NCBI GenBank assembly: GCA_038373885.1
Contig: JAWZYV010011908.1
Location: forward strand, 496,001 to 560,000
Direction of reading: 5' to 3'
Length of the DNA: 64,000 nucleotides
From: Cheiracanthium punctorium
Taxonomy: Eukaryota; Arthropoda; Arachnida; Araneae; Cheiracanthiidae
Shown here in pieces: positions 22,474-34,796 of the stretch. The translations under genes and the position numbers were made by a program. The notes below the pieces were generated by a model. That model had not been told where the DNA came from and made no database searches. It saw nothing but the letters and a program-made list of their open reading frames with translations. Within the stretch, counting starts at the first letter, position 1. Each line of letters starts with the position of its first letter.

Positions 22474-24120
22474 AGGGGCCGTCTTCATATTTAATTCTGC
22501 ATCAACTTCATTTTTCTCAATGGCAACCCCATATTTTGACTTTATTAAACGAAAGAAAACCTTCAAATTACCCTAAATATAAATTTTCACCACTTTTCTA
22601 CGGTAATTTCCGGAGATATTGCGAATTCATTTTTGCGCGTTTTTAAGGGACTTTCTGCAAATTGAAAAACGCTATTTGTAGGTTCCGAACTTTTCGCCTT
22701 TCATTTATTTCGCTCGCGAGAATTAAAAGAAATTAATATTATTTTCAAGGAAAATATTGTTCCCATCTCTCTTAAAGTTTTTTGTACTGAGAATATCAAG
22801 GGTAGAATAGCATATCTAGTCTGTGGTCCAAATGACCCGTGAGTTCATAACTTCCTTGGTTCGTACACATGATTTAAGGGAAAAAATGCAAAATGACTGC
22901 TAAGGATTTTGAAAATCTTTGTAATTTTGAAATTGTTATTCAGTGTTTCCCTTGATGTTTCTCTTAGACAGCTGAAATGTTGGCAGGAGTTAGAGGCTGC
23001 TCCCTCCTCTTCTGACTACAAGCATGAATATTGTTCGACTCAGCTATGGTCGAACTTAAAGAATGGTTTCATGATTGAAAATTTATTTGTTTGAATTTCA
23101 TGTAAAAAACGCAATTACTTTTTTGCCGACCCAATATTATCACTGTGTTTGTTATTTCACTTTCTTAATTTAATACTATCGCCTGCAATGTGCAATATTC
23201 TTAAGACTTTTGGCGGTATTTTAATTTATAGTTAGATGAAATTTTTTTTTACAGAAAAACGTGATTTTGAATGTTTGATAAAGTATGGGGAAGTCCAAAG
23301 ACCTAATGTTTCCGATATTAAAAAAGGTCACATTCATGCCTGGAAAGTTGAGGATGTTAGTTTTTCAGAAATAGGACGTTGTATTAGAAGACATACATCT
23401 ACTGCATCTAATTCTATAGCTGGAAAATACTTTATTTGGGGGAATATGGTAGCGGACGCAACAATACACGCTTTATAGAATCCCCAACAAACTGTAAAAA
23501 CCTCTAATTTATTTGCTTCAAAATTTGATATTTTTAATACTGGTATCTTTTACTGTGTTTTTGCACAAAATAAATCTAATTTACATTTATTTTATGCAAT
23601 TTTCAAAAAATTTTCACTTAATAAATTTATATATGGTCCCTTAACTCATGAAAATAACAAATTTTATTTAATATAAATTAAACTACTGAACGTAAAAATT
23701 TGAAATTTTGTACAGCCATGTAATATTAATTTCTGCATCTATTTCCATCGAAATTTGGCTAGGTCGCTATTCATAATTTTTTTTAATATTAATTTAATAA
23801 TTCATAATTCATATTAATGATTTATTAAAAATCATAATAACATTAAATTATGTTTCGGTCGTTTAGTTCTAATAGTACGAATAAAAATCAGCTTCTTACT
23901 ACCAATATTATATGAGATATGAATTGAAGTATGAAAAAATATTTTAACATAGGGGGAGGGGGATTTCGGGTGCTCATAACTCACTCATTTTCTGTCCAAA
24001 TTTATTGAAAATTGGTGTCCGGAGTTAAAATTAGCTAAATATTTGAAATATGAAGTGAAATCTAGGGGTTGCTATTGAAAAAAAAAAGTTGGTGCGAATT
24101 TTAATATGTAGATGGCCCCT
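22474..24120 (+). mobile_element. 1.65 kb Tc1-like transposon relic with ~60-bp terminal inverted repeats
   Basis: The left terminus (TA|aggggccgtcttcatatt) and the right terminus (aatatgtagatggcccct|TA) are inverted repeats extending about 60 bp to a caatggcaacccc block on each side. Both are flanked by TA, the Tc1/mariner target. The only coding trace is a helix-turn-helix stretch at 23300-23440. The size is close to a full Tc1-type element, but no DDE catalytic domain could be read. Confidence 0.7.
23236..23478 (+). pseudogene. Helix-turn-helix N-terminus of a Tc1/mariner-like transposase
   Basis: An 80-residue ORF contains RPNVSDIKKGHIHAWKVEDV followed by SFSEIGRCIRRHTST, the layout of the first DNA-binding helix-turn-helix of Tc1/IS630-type transposases (a charged start, an AW-x-E-G-like turn, then S-x-x-EI-x-R-x-x-x-R). 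It lies centrally between the TIRs at 22474 and 24120. The DDE domain is missing, so the protein is not functional. Confidence 0.55.
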
Positions 24121-24321
24121 TATGCAATTTTTATGCATAGCAAATTAAAGTGTGCGTCAATCGTAAACGATTGGTATCTGTAACTTTGCTGTACGACAAA
24201 CGACGGCCGAAAAATGTACAAGTGGGCCTTTTTTTTCCGCAGCTGTACATATTTCTTGTCAGCTTTGAACAAGAATTCTTGGTGAATCAAAAGATGGGCA
24301 CCTCTTCCGGATTCTATATAC

Positions 24322-24774
24322 CAGAGGTTCCCAAACTCAGTGCCACGAGCGTATGTAAGGGGTGCGGGGAGATAATCAAGAAAAGTGTTTTGGTGGAGTA
24401 TAATCAAATAATTTCCTCTGAACCGGTATCCCCAAGAATGTGAGCCAAGCCGATCACTAAGTAGGCTCAAACAAAAATATTTCAGTCAAGTTCAAGACTG
24501 TCCTGTAGCCTCTCTTTTATAGGATCTCCCTGAAATGGGGGTATTGCCAAAATTCTATATACCTTTCCCAAGAGAGTACTTTCTTGATAGTTAGCCCTAT
24601 AAACAAACAAACAAGAAATAACGTAAAATGCATCCAAACTGCTTCATTCTAATCTTCATATTCCTATTGCTTTACAGTAAATCTGCCGCGGAAATTTTTA
24701 GCCTGATAAGGGTGCCGCGAAATGCTTTTAGCCTGACAAGGTTGCCGCCGGTAAAAAAAGTTTGGGAACCCCTG
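24322..24774. mobile_element. 453-bp hAT MITE with perfect 8-bp target duplication
   Basis: The ends read CAGAGGTTCCCAAACT and, reverse-complemented from the right, CAGGGGTTCCCAAACT. The flanks are the identical octamer CTATATAC (24314-24321 and 24775-24782). This is diagnostic of hAT insertion. Between the ends are short tandem phrases (gcctgataagggtgccgcg / gcctgacaaggttgccgcc). Open frames across it are incidental. Confidence 0.88.
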
Positions 24775-25342
24775 CTATATACTCTATCTCGCTCATGTCG
24801 TCTTGTAAATAAACCCGTTTAAAGGTTGTACTATGACAAAAAAAAAAAGCAAGGGGAAAAAGTACAGGGCATTTAGGGAAAATGACCCACACGGAAGATA
24901 AGAAGTAAGATGACCGCTTTTTATCGCCCAGCAACTGCTCCGTTTCTCCCCTAATTGAACTACCCTCTACAAAGAAGATTCCGAATTCTTTCGACAGTGG
25001 GAAAAAATGGACGTCTTTTTCGCCTTGCATTTCGGGGGTTGGGATTCGATGAGTTCGGCTATAGCCGTCTGCCGAAGACAGAAGATAATCGGGGATTAGA
25101 GAAGGATGCAATAATAGTAAATAGTAATACAACCCCCAATTCTCGACTCTCCTAGACCCAAAGCACACAATGGTTAATGGCCGTTAATTGGTTTTCGATT
25201 TTTTGGGATTCCACCAGTTGGGGTATAACCCTAGCTCTCAAAAACCATGAAAATATGACAAAGAAGCAACCTTTGTTGAAGTTTTTTTTTATGCAACTTT
25301 TCCGGTTATTTACTGAATGGCCCTTTTATACATCCATAGATA

Positions 25343-25786
25343 CAGGGTGTATCAGTACAGCGTTTACAAATTTTTAGGAGAGATAGAGTACTCCAAGACG
25401 GTTCAGAATCACACAGCAATGCGATGTTGGAAACGTCGTCTTCATGTATCTGTTAATAATCACTTTGGAAGAAGTTTTGAAGTAATAGTAAATTTTCCGA
25501 CCATGGTTTTTCAAAAACTAATCCATTTTCACCGATTTCACTTGATAAAAAATGATTATTTCAGAAGTTTTTCTTTCATTATAATGATAAAATTGTCGGA
25601 GAAAAGCCCATTGTTTATGAAACTTGGTTGAGAAATTAGACGCACACTTCAACACGTCTTTCAAAGTGATTATTAACAGGTACATGAAGAGGACGTTTCC
25701 GACACCTCATTGCTGTATGATTCAGAACCGTCTTGGTATACTATGTCTCTCCTGAAAATATATAAACGCTGTACTGAAACACCTTG
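25343..25786. mobile_element. 444-bp palindromic MITE (same family, copy 2)
   Basis: The ends cagggtgtatcagtacagcg and, reverse-complemented, caaggtgtttcagtacagcg open arms of about 150 bp. TA flanks both sides (25341-25342, 25787-25788). The size matches the 442-bp copy at 15301, and both share ttaataatcactttggaa and ttttccgaccatgg. Non-autonomous. Confidence 0.85.
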
Positions 25787-26224
25787 TATGCATATATATA
25801 TATATATATTAAGCATATAGCCATGTATAATAAAATATTACTCAATGTTTAGTTGAGAGTAAATCAAATTAATAATTAGAATAGAAATGTGCTTATCAGT
25901 ATTTACAATGATTTCAAAACCGGTATTCTGCAAAAATATCATTTAAAAACTTTAAGCTATTTGATCCCCATCAAAGAGGCAGAAGAAATGCACTTATCGA
26001 ATAATGTTTTACTGATAATAGTATAGTGATTAAATTATATTACTTTTAAGCACTATTAGAATGCATTTGTAAACATTTTTATTTTTCAAAAAACCTGAGA
26101 GTGAACATTTTTAGAGGTTTTGAACTCCTTGGGGAGGCAAAAGATATAGACTAATCAAAATGTAAATTTTTACATTAGTATTATTGCATGAGACAACTTT
26201 TTTTCAGATTATTAGAGTATTATA

Positions 26225-26228
<4 letters not shown>

Positions 26229-26259
<31 letters not shown>
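26229..26259. repeat. Poly-A run
   Basis: About 31 consecutive A. It may be the tail of a degraded retroposon, but nothing recognisable precedes it. Confidence 0.85.
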
Positions 26260-26261
<2 letters not shown>

Positions 26262-26432
26262 ACCCCACTGAACAGGTAATTCTATGGTAAATTATTTTAC
26301 ATTTGAGACCGTATTTTACACCTTATGGTGGTACTATGCGAAGAAATAAATGAACATTTGAAATATCATATAATTTTTGCACTTTTCGTAGTATCAATAA
26401 TAATCCTTTAAACTATTTTTGTTTGATTACAG

Positions 26433-26517
26433 TGCATTTACTTTCTCGTACCATTCAAGGAACATATGTCAGTGAAGGCGGCGGATTCGACTATGACCAG
26501 TCATGGCTCTGTGCAAT
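26433..26517 (+). CDS. Internal exon of an SLC4A11-like transporter gene (second exon in window)
   Basis: An 85-nt exon lies between the acceptor tttgattacag and the donor CAAT|gtaagtag. Its first two bases complete the codon left by the exon at 670, and the frame then reads HLLSRTIQGTYVSEGGG and FDYDQSWLCA, ending with two bases (AT) completed by the G of the exon at 45123 to give Met. The EGGGFDYDQSW block fits the conserved region before the band-3 cytoplasmic core in SLC4A11-type proteins. A second frame (CIYFLVPFKEHMSV) is also open, but only the first is phase-compatible with both neighbouring exons. Confidence 0.72.
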
Positions 26518-28330
26518 GTAAGTAGAATTAATCCTGTTTTGATAAATATCCATAAAATATTTTTACTTATCTACTTTCATTTATTTAACAAAACTATTAA
26601 ATCTTATACATAGCAAAACATGTCGATGTATAAACCGTCTGAGCGTCTTAGAAAACGATAAATTTGTAAACTTAAGACACTTAAACGCCCGTCTACTGCG
26701 TCAAATAGTCTGAAAATAGTTTTGATCGCCAAAATACTTGACATCTTGGAAAGTCAAAAATACCAATATATTAAATAAAAAAACATTTGACAATTGTGAT
26801 AAAACTGGGTTAATATAACGAGAAACAGGAAATTGTATGGCAGTTTTCCGTTACTGGTGTTGAATCGTAGTGTTTAGGCAAAAAATATGTATGAGCCCAT
26901 TGATCATTTTCACCTGAAAATAGCTTAAGTTTTTTTTTTTCTTTTTTTTTTTTTAAAGAACTACAGACGGGACCTACTTATTACGTAGAGGCGTAACATA
27001 GGTTTTAATCCCATCGCGGGGTGGTGGATCGCTGCACGGGGTACCTCATCGCGCTACCCAGGGCTGGTAAGTTCCAATTTGGCGGAAAATTTCTTAGCTA
27101 GTGGCGTTCTTAGTATGTGTAATGGTCCTCTTGGTGTTCTTTTGCTGTTTTGAGAATCTTGGTTGGCTGTGGAAAGGAATGATTATTTTGGATATAATGC
27201 AAAGTTGGTATTCTAGCCAATGATTTCTTTCAATACTGATAGGGTTTGTTTTTAGTGTTACACATGTTTGCCAAATGGTTTTTGGATGCGCGTAAATCGA
27301 GTAAGCGGTTTAAATGATTATTTCTAGACTGTAATTTTGATGGATACCAAGTCTTGAAGTGAGTACCTCTTTTTGCTCGTAGTCTCCTAATTTTTAACCA
27401 ATTCCAGATGAGAGACCTTGCACCTGAAATCGACACCCCCTGAGGTATCGTTTGAACACGCAGGACATTGGATCCACGACATACTGCAGGTGTATCAGCT
27501 TCTATTAGCGTACACGGCCAAATAGCTTAAGATGATTTTTCTCCCCGATAAAGTGAAAGACATTCGCACACATATAGGAGTGGATATAAAGAGTTTGTCC
27601 CCCGCCCCCTGAATCTAGGTTTAACGCACCCGTCCTAACGTGCACTCTGTTTAAGAGATTCAACTTATATGCACCCAGTGTTACATTGGTCTTGGAATTC
27701 TGAGAAGCATCTCTGGGGTCAGATATAAATTCTCCACGGTTATCTGTGCTCAGTCTTTTACTTTTCTTAAGTCATGTCTCAGTGAGCTTATTCCAGTCCT
27801 TACAGTATTTTTTCCAATGATGAGAGTGAACAGGTGTTAAGTTGTCTTAAACATTAAATATGAAGAAGATGTCTCACCTTTTTAAAAAATAGATGCTCTC
27901 ACAACTGAGTTCAACCTGTTTCAACACTTAAATATAATAAGGATGCAGGCAAAGATGCCTTGTTTCGTCTCACAACAAGGAGAGAAAGTGATTTTTTTGA
28001 GACACGAAAAAAAAAAAAAATCTTCCGTGTGACGAAGCGGAGACTTATCTCGTCGTCTTACAGATATTCACGTAATTATGTGCTTTTCTATAAGAATAGC
28101 AATCATTTAGGGTGTGGTTGTGGGATTACCTCATCCTCCTACTTTTACATCTGAGCTTATACTCTTTTACTATCAAAAAGGACGCTCGTTTTACATTAGG
28201 GGAACCCGAGAGTAATGTCGTATTTTACAAAAATTTAAACGAAGAAATTTACAATAAATTTTTAACTACAAAAACAACCTGTACCTATACATAGGATTCA
28301 CATTTGTTATATTTTGAATCAAGAAAGTCT

Positions 28331-28358
28331 TATATATATATATATATATATATATATC
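28331..28358. repeat. (TA)n microsatellite
   Basis: About 14 TA units. Confidence 0.9.
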
Positions 28359-29637
28359 TGTAGAAAGATTTTTTTAAAAACAAACTTGTCACAATAAAAT
28401 CATAAGCACAACAACTGCAGCTGTAATATGTTTTCTGTGTTTATACTCAAATATAAAAATCCTGAAATAAACCCACGTCATCGTCAAAAGGAAAATTAAG
28501 TACGAGAAAATCCATTAAAAAATTGAAAAATTACATTAAACCAGGCATTCGTCAAAGGGAGACCGGCGTAAATGTTAGTAACAGGTTTCTGTGCCTGCCG
28601 GTGGCTGGAGATTTTTTAACTATTGCAATGTTGGAACTTAAAAATATTAATTTAGAAATCTTATATACATAAGATACACAGTAGATATACATGAATAAGC
28701 AAATTCGATATTCGAATTATACTCATTTTGACTTTTAAAAAGGTTTGAGTAGCTACAATCTATATATTTCATACCACAGAAGTGCGCCCTTATAAAAATT
28801 CAAGGTCTGTGCCCCATTTAAGCTGACAGTCCGACCCTGTGAGCACATGCAGCCATTCCGTTAGAAACGTTGCCGAAAGTGAATTCTAATTTCATTCCGA
28901 GACTTCGATATGTAACTGTCATGAATGGAGGACATTTTGAGATTATTGTCATGTAATTGAAAACCACTGCTGCTGAAGGGAGTAGCCACAAAGCTGCCTG
29001 TCGTTGAGATTTTGTACTAACATAATGAAGTAGTAAAAAAAAAAAAATCCATACATCACCATACTCATTTGTTTCAAATAATAGTTCTTTTTAATAACTG
29101 TTCGTTTGTATATACTTGCATGATTGCACAGTGGCATGTTTTTATTTCCCCGTGCTTAGAATATAGTATATATTTACTATTGTAATTAAATTAATTAATC
29201 AAATGTACAAACCTTTTTCAACTTATCTCGATATGATAAAAATATGCCTGTGTAGCATTCAATTTAAGAAAAATACATCGAATTATTGAGGGAAGTGTAC
29301 TAGTGGACGAAAATAATATACTGTTTTGAATTTTATTGTAAATAATGTGAATAAGATGTAAATAGTGTAAATAATATTAATTACATGTGAAAAAGTATCC
29401 CTTTTCGCCAGGATCGCGAGAAATTTGGAAAATTATAAATTAACGGCGCAATTTCATCGGTATTAAATAATTTGGTGGGCTGGGTGTTTTGGCCGTATAG
29501 TAAGGTTTCCAACGGTACCAGCCGCTCGTCAAAATATGCGGTAGAAGCCGAGAAATTAGCATAGAAAACAACTGAATTTTCTGGAAACTCCAGAAACGTC
29601 GAGCGATCGCGCGGTCATTCCTTCTCCCCCTCCCTCT

Positions 29638-29651
29638 GGGTATAAAAGGTG
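29638..29651 (+). promoter_or_regulatory. TATA-box-like site in a GC-rich island
   Basis: A canonical TATAAAAGG lies in the only GC-rich patch of intron 2 (about 29590-29760), with GC-rich sequence about 25-30 bp downstream. No ORF of note or LTR boundary follows, so it may be an old LTR promoter, an internal host promoter, or chance. Confidence 0.25.
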
Positions 29652-32600
29652 TGTGGGCGGCCAGCGTGTAAACAAACACTAATGGATACAGAGCATTTGG
29701 CGCCAAGACACGCGCTGCGCTGTGGCGGGAAGGATAAACCTGTTTCTACAGGCAGCGGGGAAATTGTACAGTAACCTCGTTAGACGGGGAGCGAGGGAGA
29801 AAGATGATAGTTTTCGCCTGTATGAACAGCATAGAAGCTTTAAAAAACAGATCTTTTTGCGGATTTAAAAATATAATGCAGAATAAGTTATTGAAGTAAA
29901 CTTCTCTCAGCGGAGAACGTTATTTTTGCTTGCTAATACACATTTTAATTTTCAAATACCTATGACTAAAACTGCTTAATAAATGAATGAAAATGAAATA
30001 ATGATGCACACGCGAGGTGTATATATGAAACCTAAAATGTTTTGAAGGATCAATTGAAACTATATATTTTCATTTTTTATTAATAGGTACTTATTTCATT
30101 CTCTTAACAATACGCGTTGTGAAATATTTCATTTAATCAATAATTTACAAGCTAATACAAGTACATTTAATTAGACACTATGTACACATCTCTAAATGTA
30201 AAGCTTTTATATACAATATATATATCCCTTGACATACACAACTAAGAAGAAATTTTTATTGCTCTATTTCTGAATATATATTGCTCCGCAGCACCAAACT
30301 CACTGTCACTAATATAATTCTGTATGCATCATTTGTATATGATGATGATGATGGCACACGAAAGAAATTCTCAACTTTCCTTCTCTCACTTCCTCAATTC
30401 CTTCTTGAAACCAGATTTAACCTGTTTATACCACTTATTTACAGATATTAAGAATTTCCTTTGTACCCTGTGACCTTATCTTCAGTGAAATTTAAATGCT
30501 GCACAGGCTTATCATTTCACCTGGATTCAATACTTTTGCATATTTTTTGATCACTTTGATGTTAATACAATGTATCAGTCATTTCAGAATAAAAGTACAC
30601 AATTCATGCACAGAACAAATTTTAACATTGATTCTAAGCTAATGATAGTAAATCCTCTTTACCATGATACAAAATTTCTACAACTGGGTTCATAAATATG
30701 GCATAAGGAGTTATATAAGTGAGTATATTTTTTTAAAGGAAAGAGAGAGAAAAAAAGAAAGCTACTTTATTAAGTGATAAAGAAATTAAACCTTGTTCAA
30801 GAAAGTTTTTAACAAATAAAATATTTTTATCAAAGAAAATCATTAAAAACTTTACTTAATCCAAACAAAAAGGGGAAGGGGGGCCCGAAAAGAGACTGAG
30901 CTTCTGCCCACTTCAAAGGTTAATCGGGCCCTGATTAGAGAATCACCCAATATGATTTAAATTTATCTGGAGAATATTTATTTCTTTGTAAAGATCAGCC
31001 ATTATAAATTATTCCTTCTCCTTTTTTTTTTTCTCTTTTTACCCTATCTGGCTGCCTGAATCATAAGGCTCATTTTTGCTCTCCGCAATTCCGCGATTGT
31101 AACTCCTGTATTGAAAAAGTCACAAATAAGCACCGTGGTTGCCATGTTTGGCGATTTTATTAAATGATTTAGATTCTTGAAGTAAAAATAAAAGATAATG
31201 ATATTTTTTTAATTAAAATACCGTGTGCATGTGAAATCAGAGCTGGAATAGCTGGAATGCAATATTTTTTATACTTAAAAGAATAAGGATTTGAAGGTTT
31301 CCGAGAATAATATCTATAATTTTTTAGTTTGGCAAAAAATAAAATGGCTGACATGCCGATTTCGAGAAAGTAGTAGGTTCTAGCGATTTGTACAGTTTTA
31401 GGCATGGCGCGAATTACTGAAAGCGTAACGAAATAATATTTTTAAAAACAAATGTAGGTTTTATTAGAATGTGGCGTTAATCTTTAATATTCCATGCAGA
31501 AATAATGCAGGTATTAAGGCGATTTTAAGCGATCTATCCTCGGAATTTTCACCAAATTAAGTAAATTGCTTTAAGTTAGGTGAATTCCGATAAATTTCAG
31601 AAAATTTAAATTCTCGGGTTGTGTACATCGTAGTTATGAATGAAACCCTTTATTGTTAATAATTTAAATAGCTGCTACGTTTCAACTGGGTGCCTGCATT
31701 ATTTTTTGGCGATCGAACCATGTAAGTGATAGATAACTATTTCACACTTCGGTTGCTGTTAAATCAATGCTTCGAATAATTCCTTGAAAAAATCTCGCAA
31801 AATGGTGCATGTTGGCACTTTCGCGATCGATGTACTATAAGTGTAATAAATAATTGATTCAATTAAAGCACCGCTATGGAAATTTCTTTTATTGAAAACT
31901 GTTAGAATAGCATTACTACGAATACTGTCCAATACTATAATTTTTTTATTTTACAAAAAAAAAATGTATGCGGATGTTTACGTTAATACCTTTCTTAGTA
32001 AAGTTGGGGATAAACATTAAAATATAGTGTAACTCTGTGTTTAATACCGTGTATTTTTGCGTTTGTACTGCTAATTCCATTGCACGATTCAGTTGAGCCG
32101 ATGTTATGATCGTATGTCTGGATATAGTTTTTTAAATCTTACCAGACAGCGTGTAATAAAATTGGAATTCTTTATAAATACAAATGTTTTTGGAGATGAA
32201 TGCGATTTTTTTATAACTCGGCAAGGCTATTGGGGTTACCTATAAATTATTTTTAATATTGTCAAATTTAATTTGTGATTCATTTTAGCTATTTGCCATT
32301 GACTGGCGGCGTTAATTACGACTAACGTTGCGTGTTTACGGTGATGAGTTATTTCTAGTTTATGCATGACTAGCCTGTTGCTACCGTCAGAATGTGACTT
32401 AACTTTTCTTCCTGTCATCGATAAAAAAGTACAGGAGTCTTTTCCCTCTCATTAAAGGATGTAGCATCTTTTGGCGGTGAGGGAATATTAATAGCATCCA
32501 GACTATTCGTAAAATAATTTCTGATTAGAAAAATCCTCGTCTCTATGCATTCCAGGGCTGAGAAGCATTCCCGGATAATACACGGCACATACGCACTGTG

Positions 32601-33038
32601 GACTCTGTTTGAAAACTGCATGTGTATCGATATTTAATTTTTACTTTAAAATCAGTTACTATAATACTCGATTTTCCGATCACCTCCAACTTTTCTCCAT
32701 CACATAGGTTTTTACCGAAAGAAATAAAATTACTTTCACTTCCTCGACGTATATTACCGGCTGAGCAAGAATTTTTTTTTTCTCGAATTTTAACTTTTCT
32801 TGTTCACTGCCTGGCTTACGGTATCAGAACACTCGCTTTTTTAAAATTTTAATTATATTGATTAGAAACTGCTGGTACCAAATGGTAAAGCTTGGCTGTT
32901 ACACTATCCTAGGGAAAAGAATTTTTTCGGTGATGATTGGTGGTACCATATGGTAAACCGCTGGGCTTTCCCGGGTTAATTAAAATCATTATCCGAGTTT
33001 TCAATAGTTTCATGAAATGGTTTCCGTCTTGATTTCTA

Positions 33039-33968
33039 CCCAGACAGCACAGCAAACTTGCATCAAACTTGCAGCAAGCTTGATTTATTAAGTCAATAGA
33101 CTTGATTTAAGCTTGAAAATTTCAAGCGTGTAAGCTTAATGCAAGCTTGAATCAAGTGTTCTAGTTTACACTTGCCCATCTTGCATTAAGCTTGACATAG
33201 CAAGCTTAATTTCAAGCTTAAAATTTTTTCTAAATACACGGGGTGCCCGTTGGCTTACTCGCCCCATATACTTTATTTTTCCACGCATTTTCCCCTCTAC
33301 GCTGAAATTCCACGTTATTTTAATCTGTTACCATCAAGCGTCCGCGGCTGGGATCGAACTCGGTATTTAAGGGTTGGGAAGCCAGCGTCCTAACCACTCG
33401 GCCAGCCTGAGTTGCGCTGATATGACTAAAGTTTGAAGTGACTGTTATGGTTATCACGCCCGTATTCCAGCGAGATCAATCAGTGGCCGATGTGTTGATC
33501 TGTTTCTTTTACTTTTCCATGGGATGAATCAAAATTAAAATAATGTTATGTGTGATTTAGAGACTCTACTAATAGGGAAATAAGCATAATATAAACTTAA
33601 AAGTAGCACACGTTTTAAAACTTTCAATATCGCGACACTCATGTTGGGCAATACTAGCCAAAATCTATACAAACGACTAATTTTGGAATCAATTTCGTAG
33701 TATAATTGTATTTTATGTTGAAGAATTTCCATATTTGGAAATATAGAATCTTTTTTTTTATTTCTATGGTCAAGTACATTTATGACTGATGATAAATTAT
33801 TTGTTATGTGGATGTAGCTTTCCAAATCAAGCAGTAATCAAGTTGTATTCAAGCTTGACAGTTCAAATGACTTCTCCAAGCTTAAAATGAATTGAACTGT
33901 CAAGCTTGTATTAATACGTCAAATTCAAAGAAATGTCAAGCTTGATCTAAGCTTATGTGCTGTCTGGG
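33039..33968. mobile_element. 0.93 kb TA-flanked element packed with AAGCTTG words
   Basis: The ends are CCCAGACAGCACA and its exact inverse TGTGCTGTCTGGG, each flanked by TA (33037-33038, 33969-33970). The subterminal 150-190 bp on both sides hold many copies of caagctt/aagcttg (for example tcaagcttga, taagcttga), giving dense HindIII-type palindromes. A tRNA-derived SINE is nested in the left half. There is no transposase. TA flanks suggest Tc1/mariner-type mobilisation; the superfamily is otherwise unknown. Confidence 0.75.
33240..33415 (-). mobile_element. tRNA-derived SINE nested in the AAGCTTG element
   Basis: On the minus strand the head (about 33410 downward) reads AGGCTGGCCGAGTGGTTAGG, with box A (TGGCCGAGTGG), and about 45 nt later box B (GAGTTCGATCCC). 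An anticodon-like segment (GCTGGCTTCCCAACCC) lies between. This resembles a tRNA gene, but the acceptor stem does not close, and the body continues with unrelated sequence. It differs from the SINE families at 9645 and 13079. Confidence 0.6.
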
Positions 33969-33970
33969 TA

Positions 33971-34788
33971 CTTACTAAAATCCCAGTCCGTGGCGGCACG
34001 TGGATTATTTAAATGGAGGTTCACAAAATAAATTTCGAAAATGAAATATGAAGATACGTCGCACCTTACAAATTAAAATATATCTGCGTTTCCAGCAGTT
34101 AAAGGCAAACAATACATGCAACAGAAAGAAAGAAAGTAATCTTTGGTCTTACATTTAGTCACAAAGAAAAGTTTTAGCAACGTGTTGTCTTGATTAATTT
34201 TTTTTTAAAGGATAACATTGAAAAATTTAATTGCTTTAGCTCGGAAACACTTATTTTGCACCCATCTTAATTATTTACACAAGTTTGTAAAAAGTATTGT
34301 ACTGAAAAATAATAAAAATAAAGAAAATGAAAAAAAAAATGGATTAACCCACCGAACATAACAAACCAAGGGAGAATCTAGAAGAGATTACAGAAAAAAC
34401 ATGGTGCGTACGCACACTGGAAATGTACAGAAAATGATATCAGCAGCGCCTTACTTTTTCCGCAGCTCTCTCCGTTTCTGTTTCCAGAGAGCGGTTCAGA
34501 AGGGCATTTTTTCGATCGCACATGTGATCGAGGAAATACTGTGCTGCAGTAACCTACAATATAGTGCGTTAGCAATAATAAGCGTATGGAATAATAGTGG
34601 GAGTAGGGGAAGAGTAAAACTCATATCTTAAATTTACTTAAATCTAGAAGTGTAATTATTATTTTTTAAATTTAATTGGTTAATGTGAGTGAAACTCGCA
34701 TTTTAAATTCGCACAAATCTAGAAGTGTAATTAATATTTTTTAAAATTTAATTTGTTAATGTGTTTATTTTTTCCTTTTGGAGTTCAC
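33971..34788. other. AT-rich intron, no gene
   Basis: It contains a local direct repeat: ctcatatcttaaatttacttaaatctagaagtgtaattattattttttaaa-type sequence at 34620-34672 recurs at 34694-34745 as a ~75-bp duplication. Nothing else is recognised. Confidence 0.4.
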
Positions 34789-34796
34789 GTGGTCAT

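Larger units (their letters stand above)
26518..33036. other. Intron 2, proximal part: no gene recognised
   Basis: Mostly AT-rich DNA with short domainless ORFs. Landmarks are a T-rich run at 26932-26955, a GC-richer patch at 26998-27070, a (TA)n at 28331-28358, and a GC-rich patch at 29590-29760 with a TATA-box-like gggtataaaaggtg at 29638-29651. I found no terminal inverted repeats or transposase relics in this 6.5 kb. Confidence 0.4.

Noticed and set aside
24728..25168. 146-codon open frame on the minus strand
   Set aside because: Its end runs into the hAT MITE at 24774 and its content is low-complexity and domainless; it spans two unrelated sequences.
26433..26517. Alternative reading of the exon (CIYFLVPFKEHMSVK frame)
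   Set aside because: Open, but not phase-compatible with the exons at 670 and 45123, whereas the FDYDQSW frame is compatible with both.
33345..33410. Functional tRNA gene on the minus strand
   Set aside because: Same reason: tRNA-like boxes but no acceptor pairing, embedded in a SINE.
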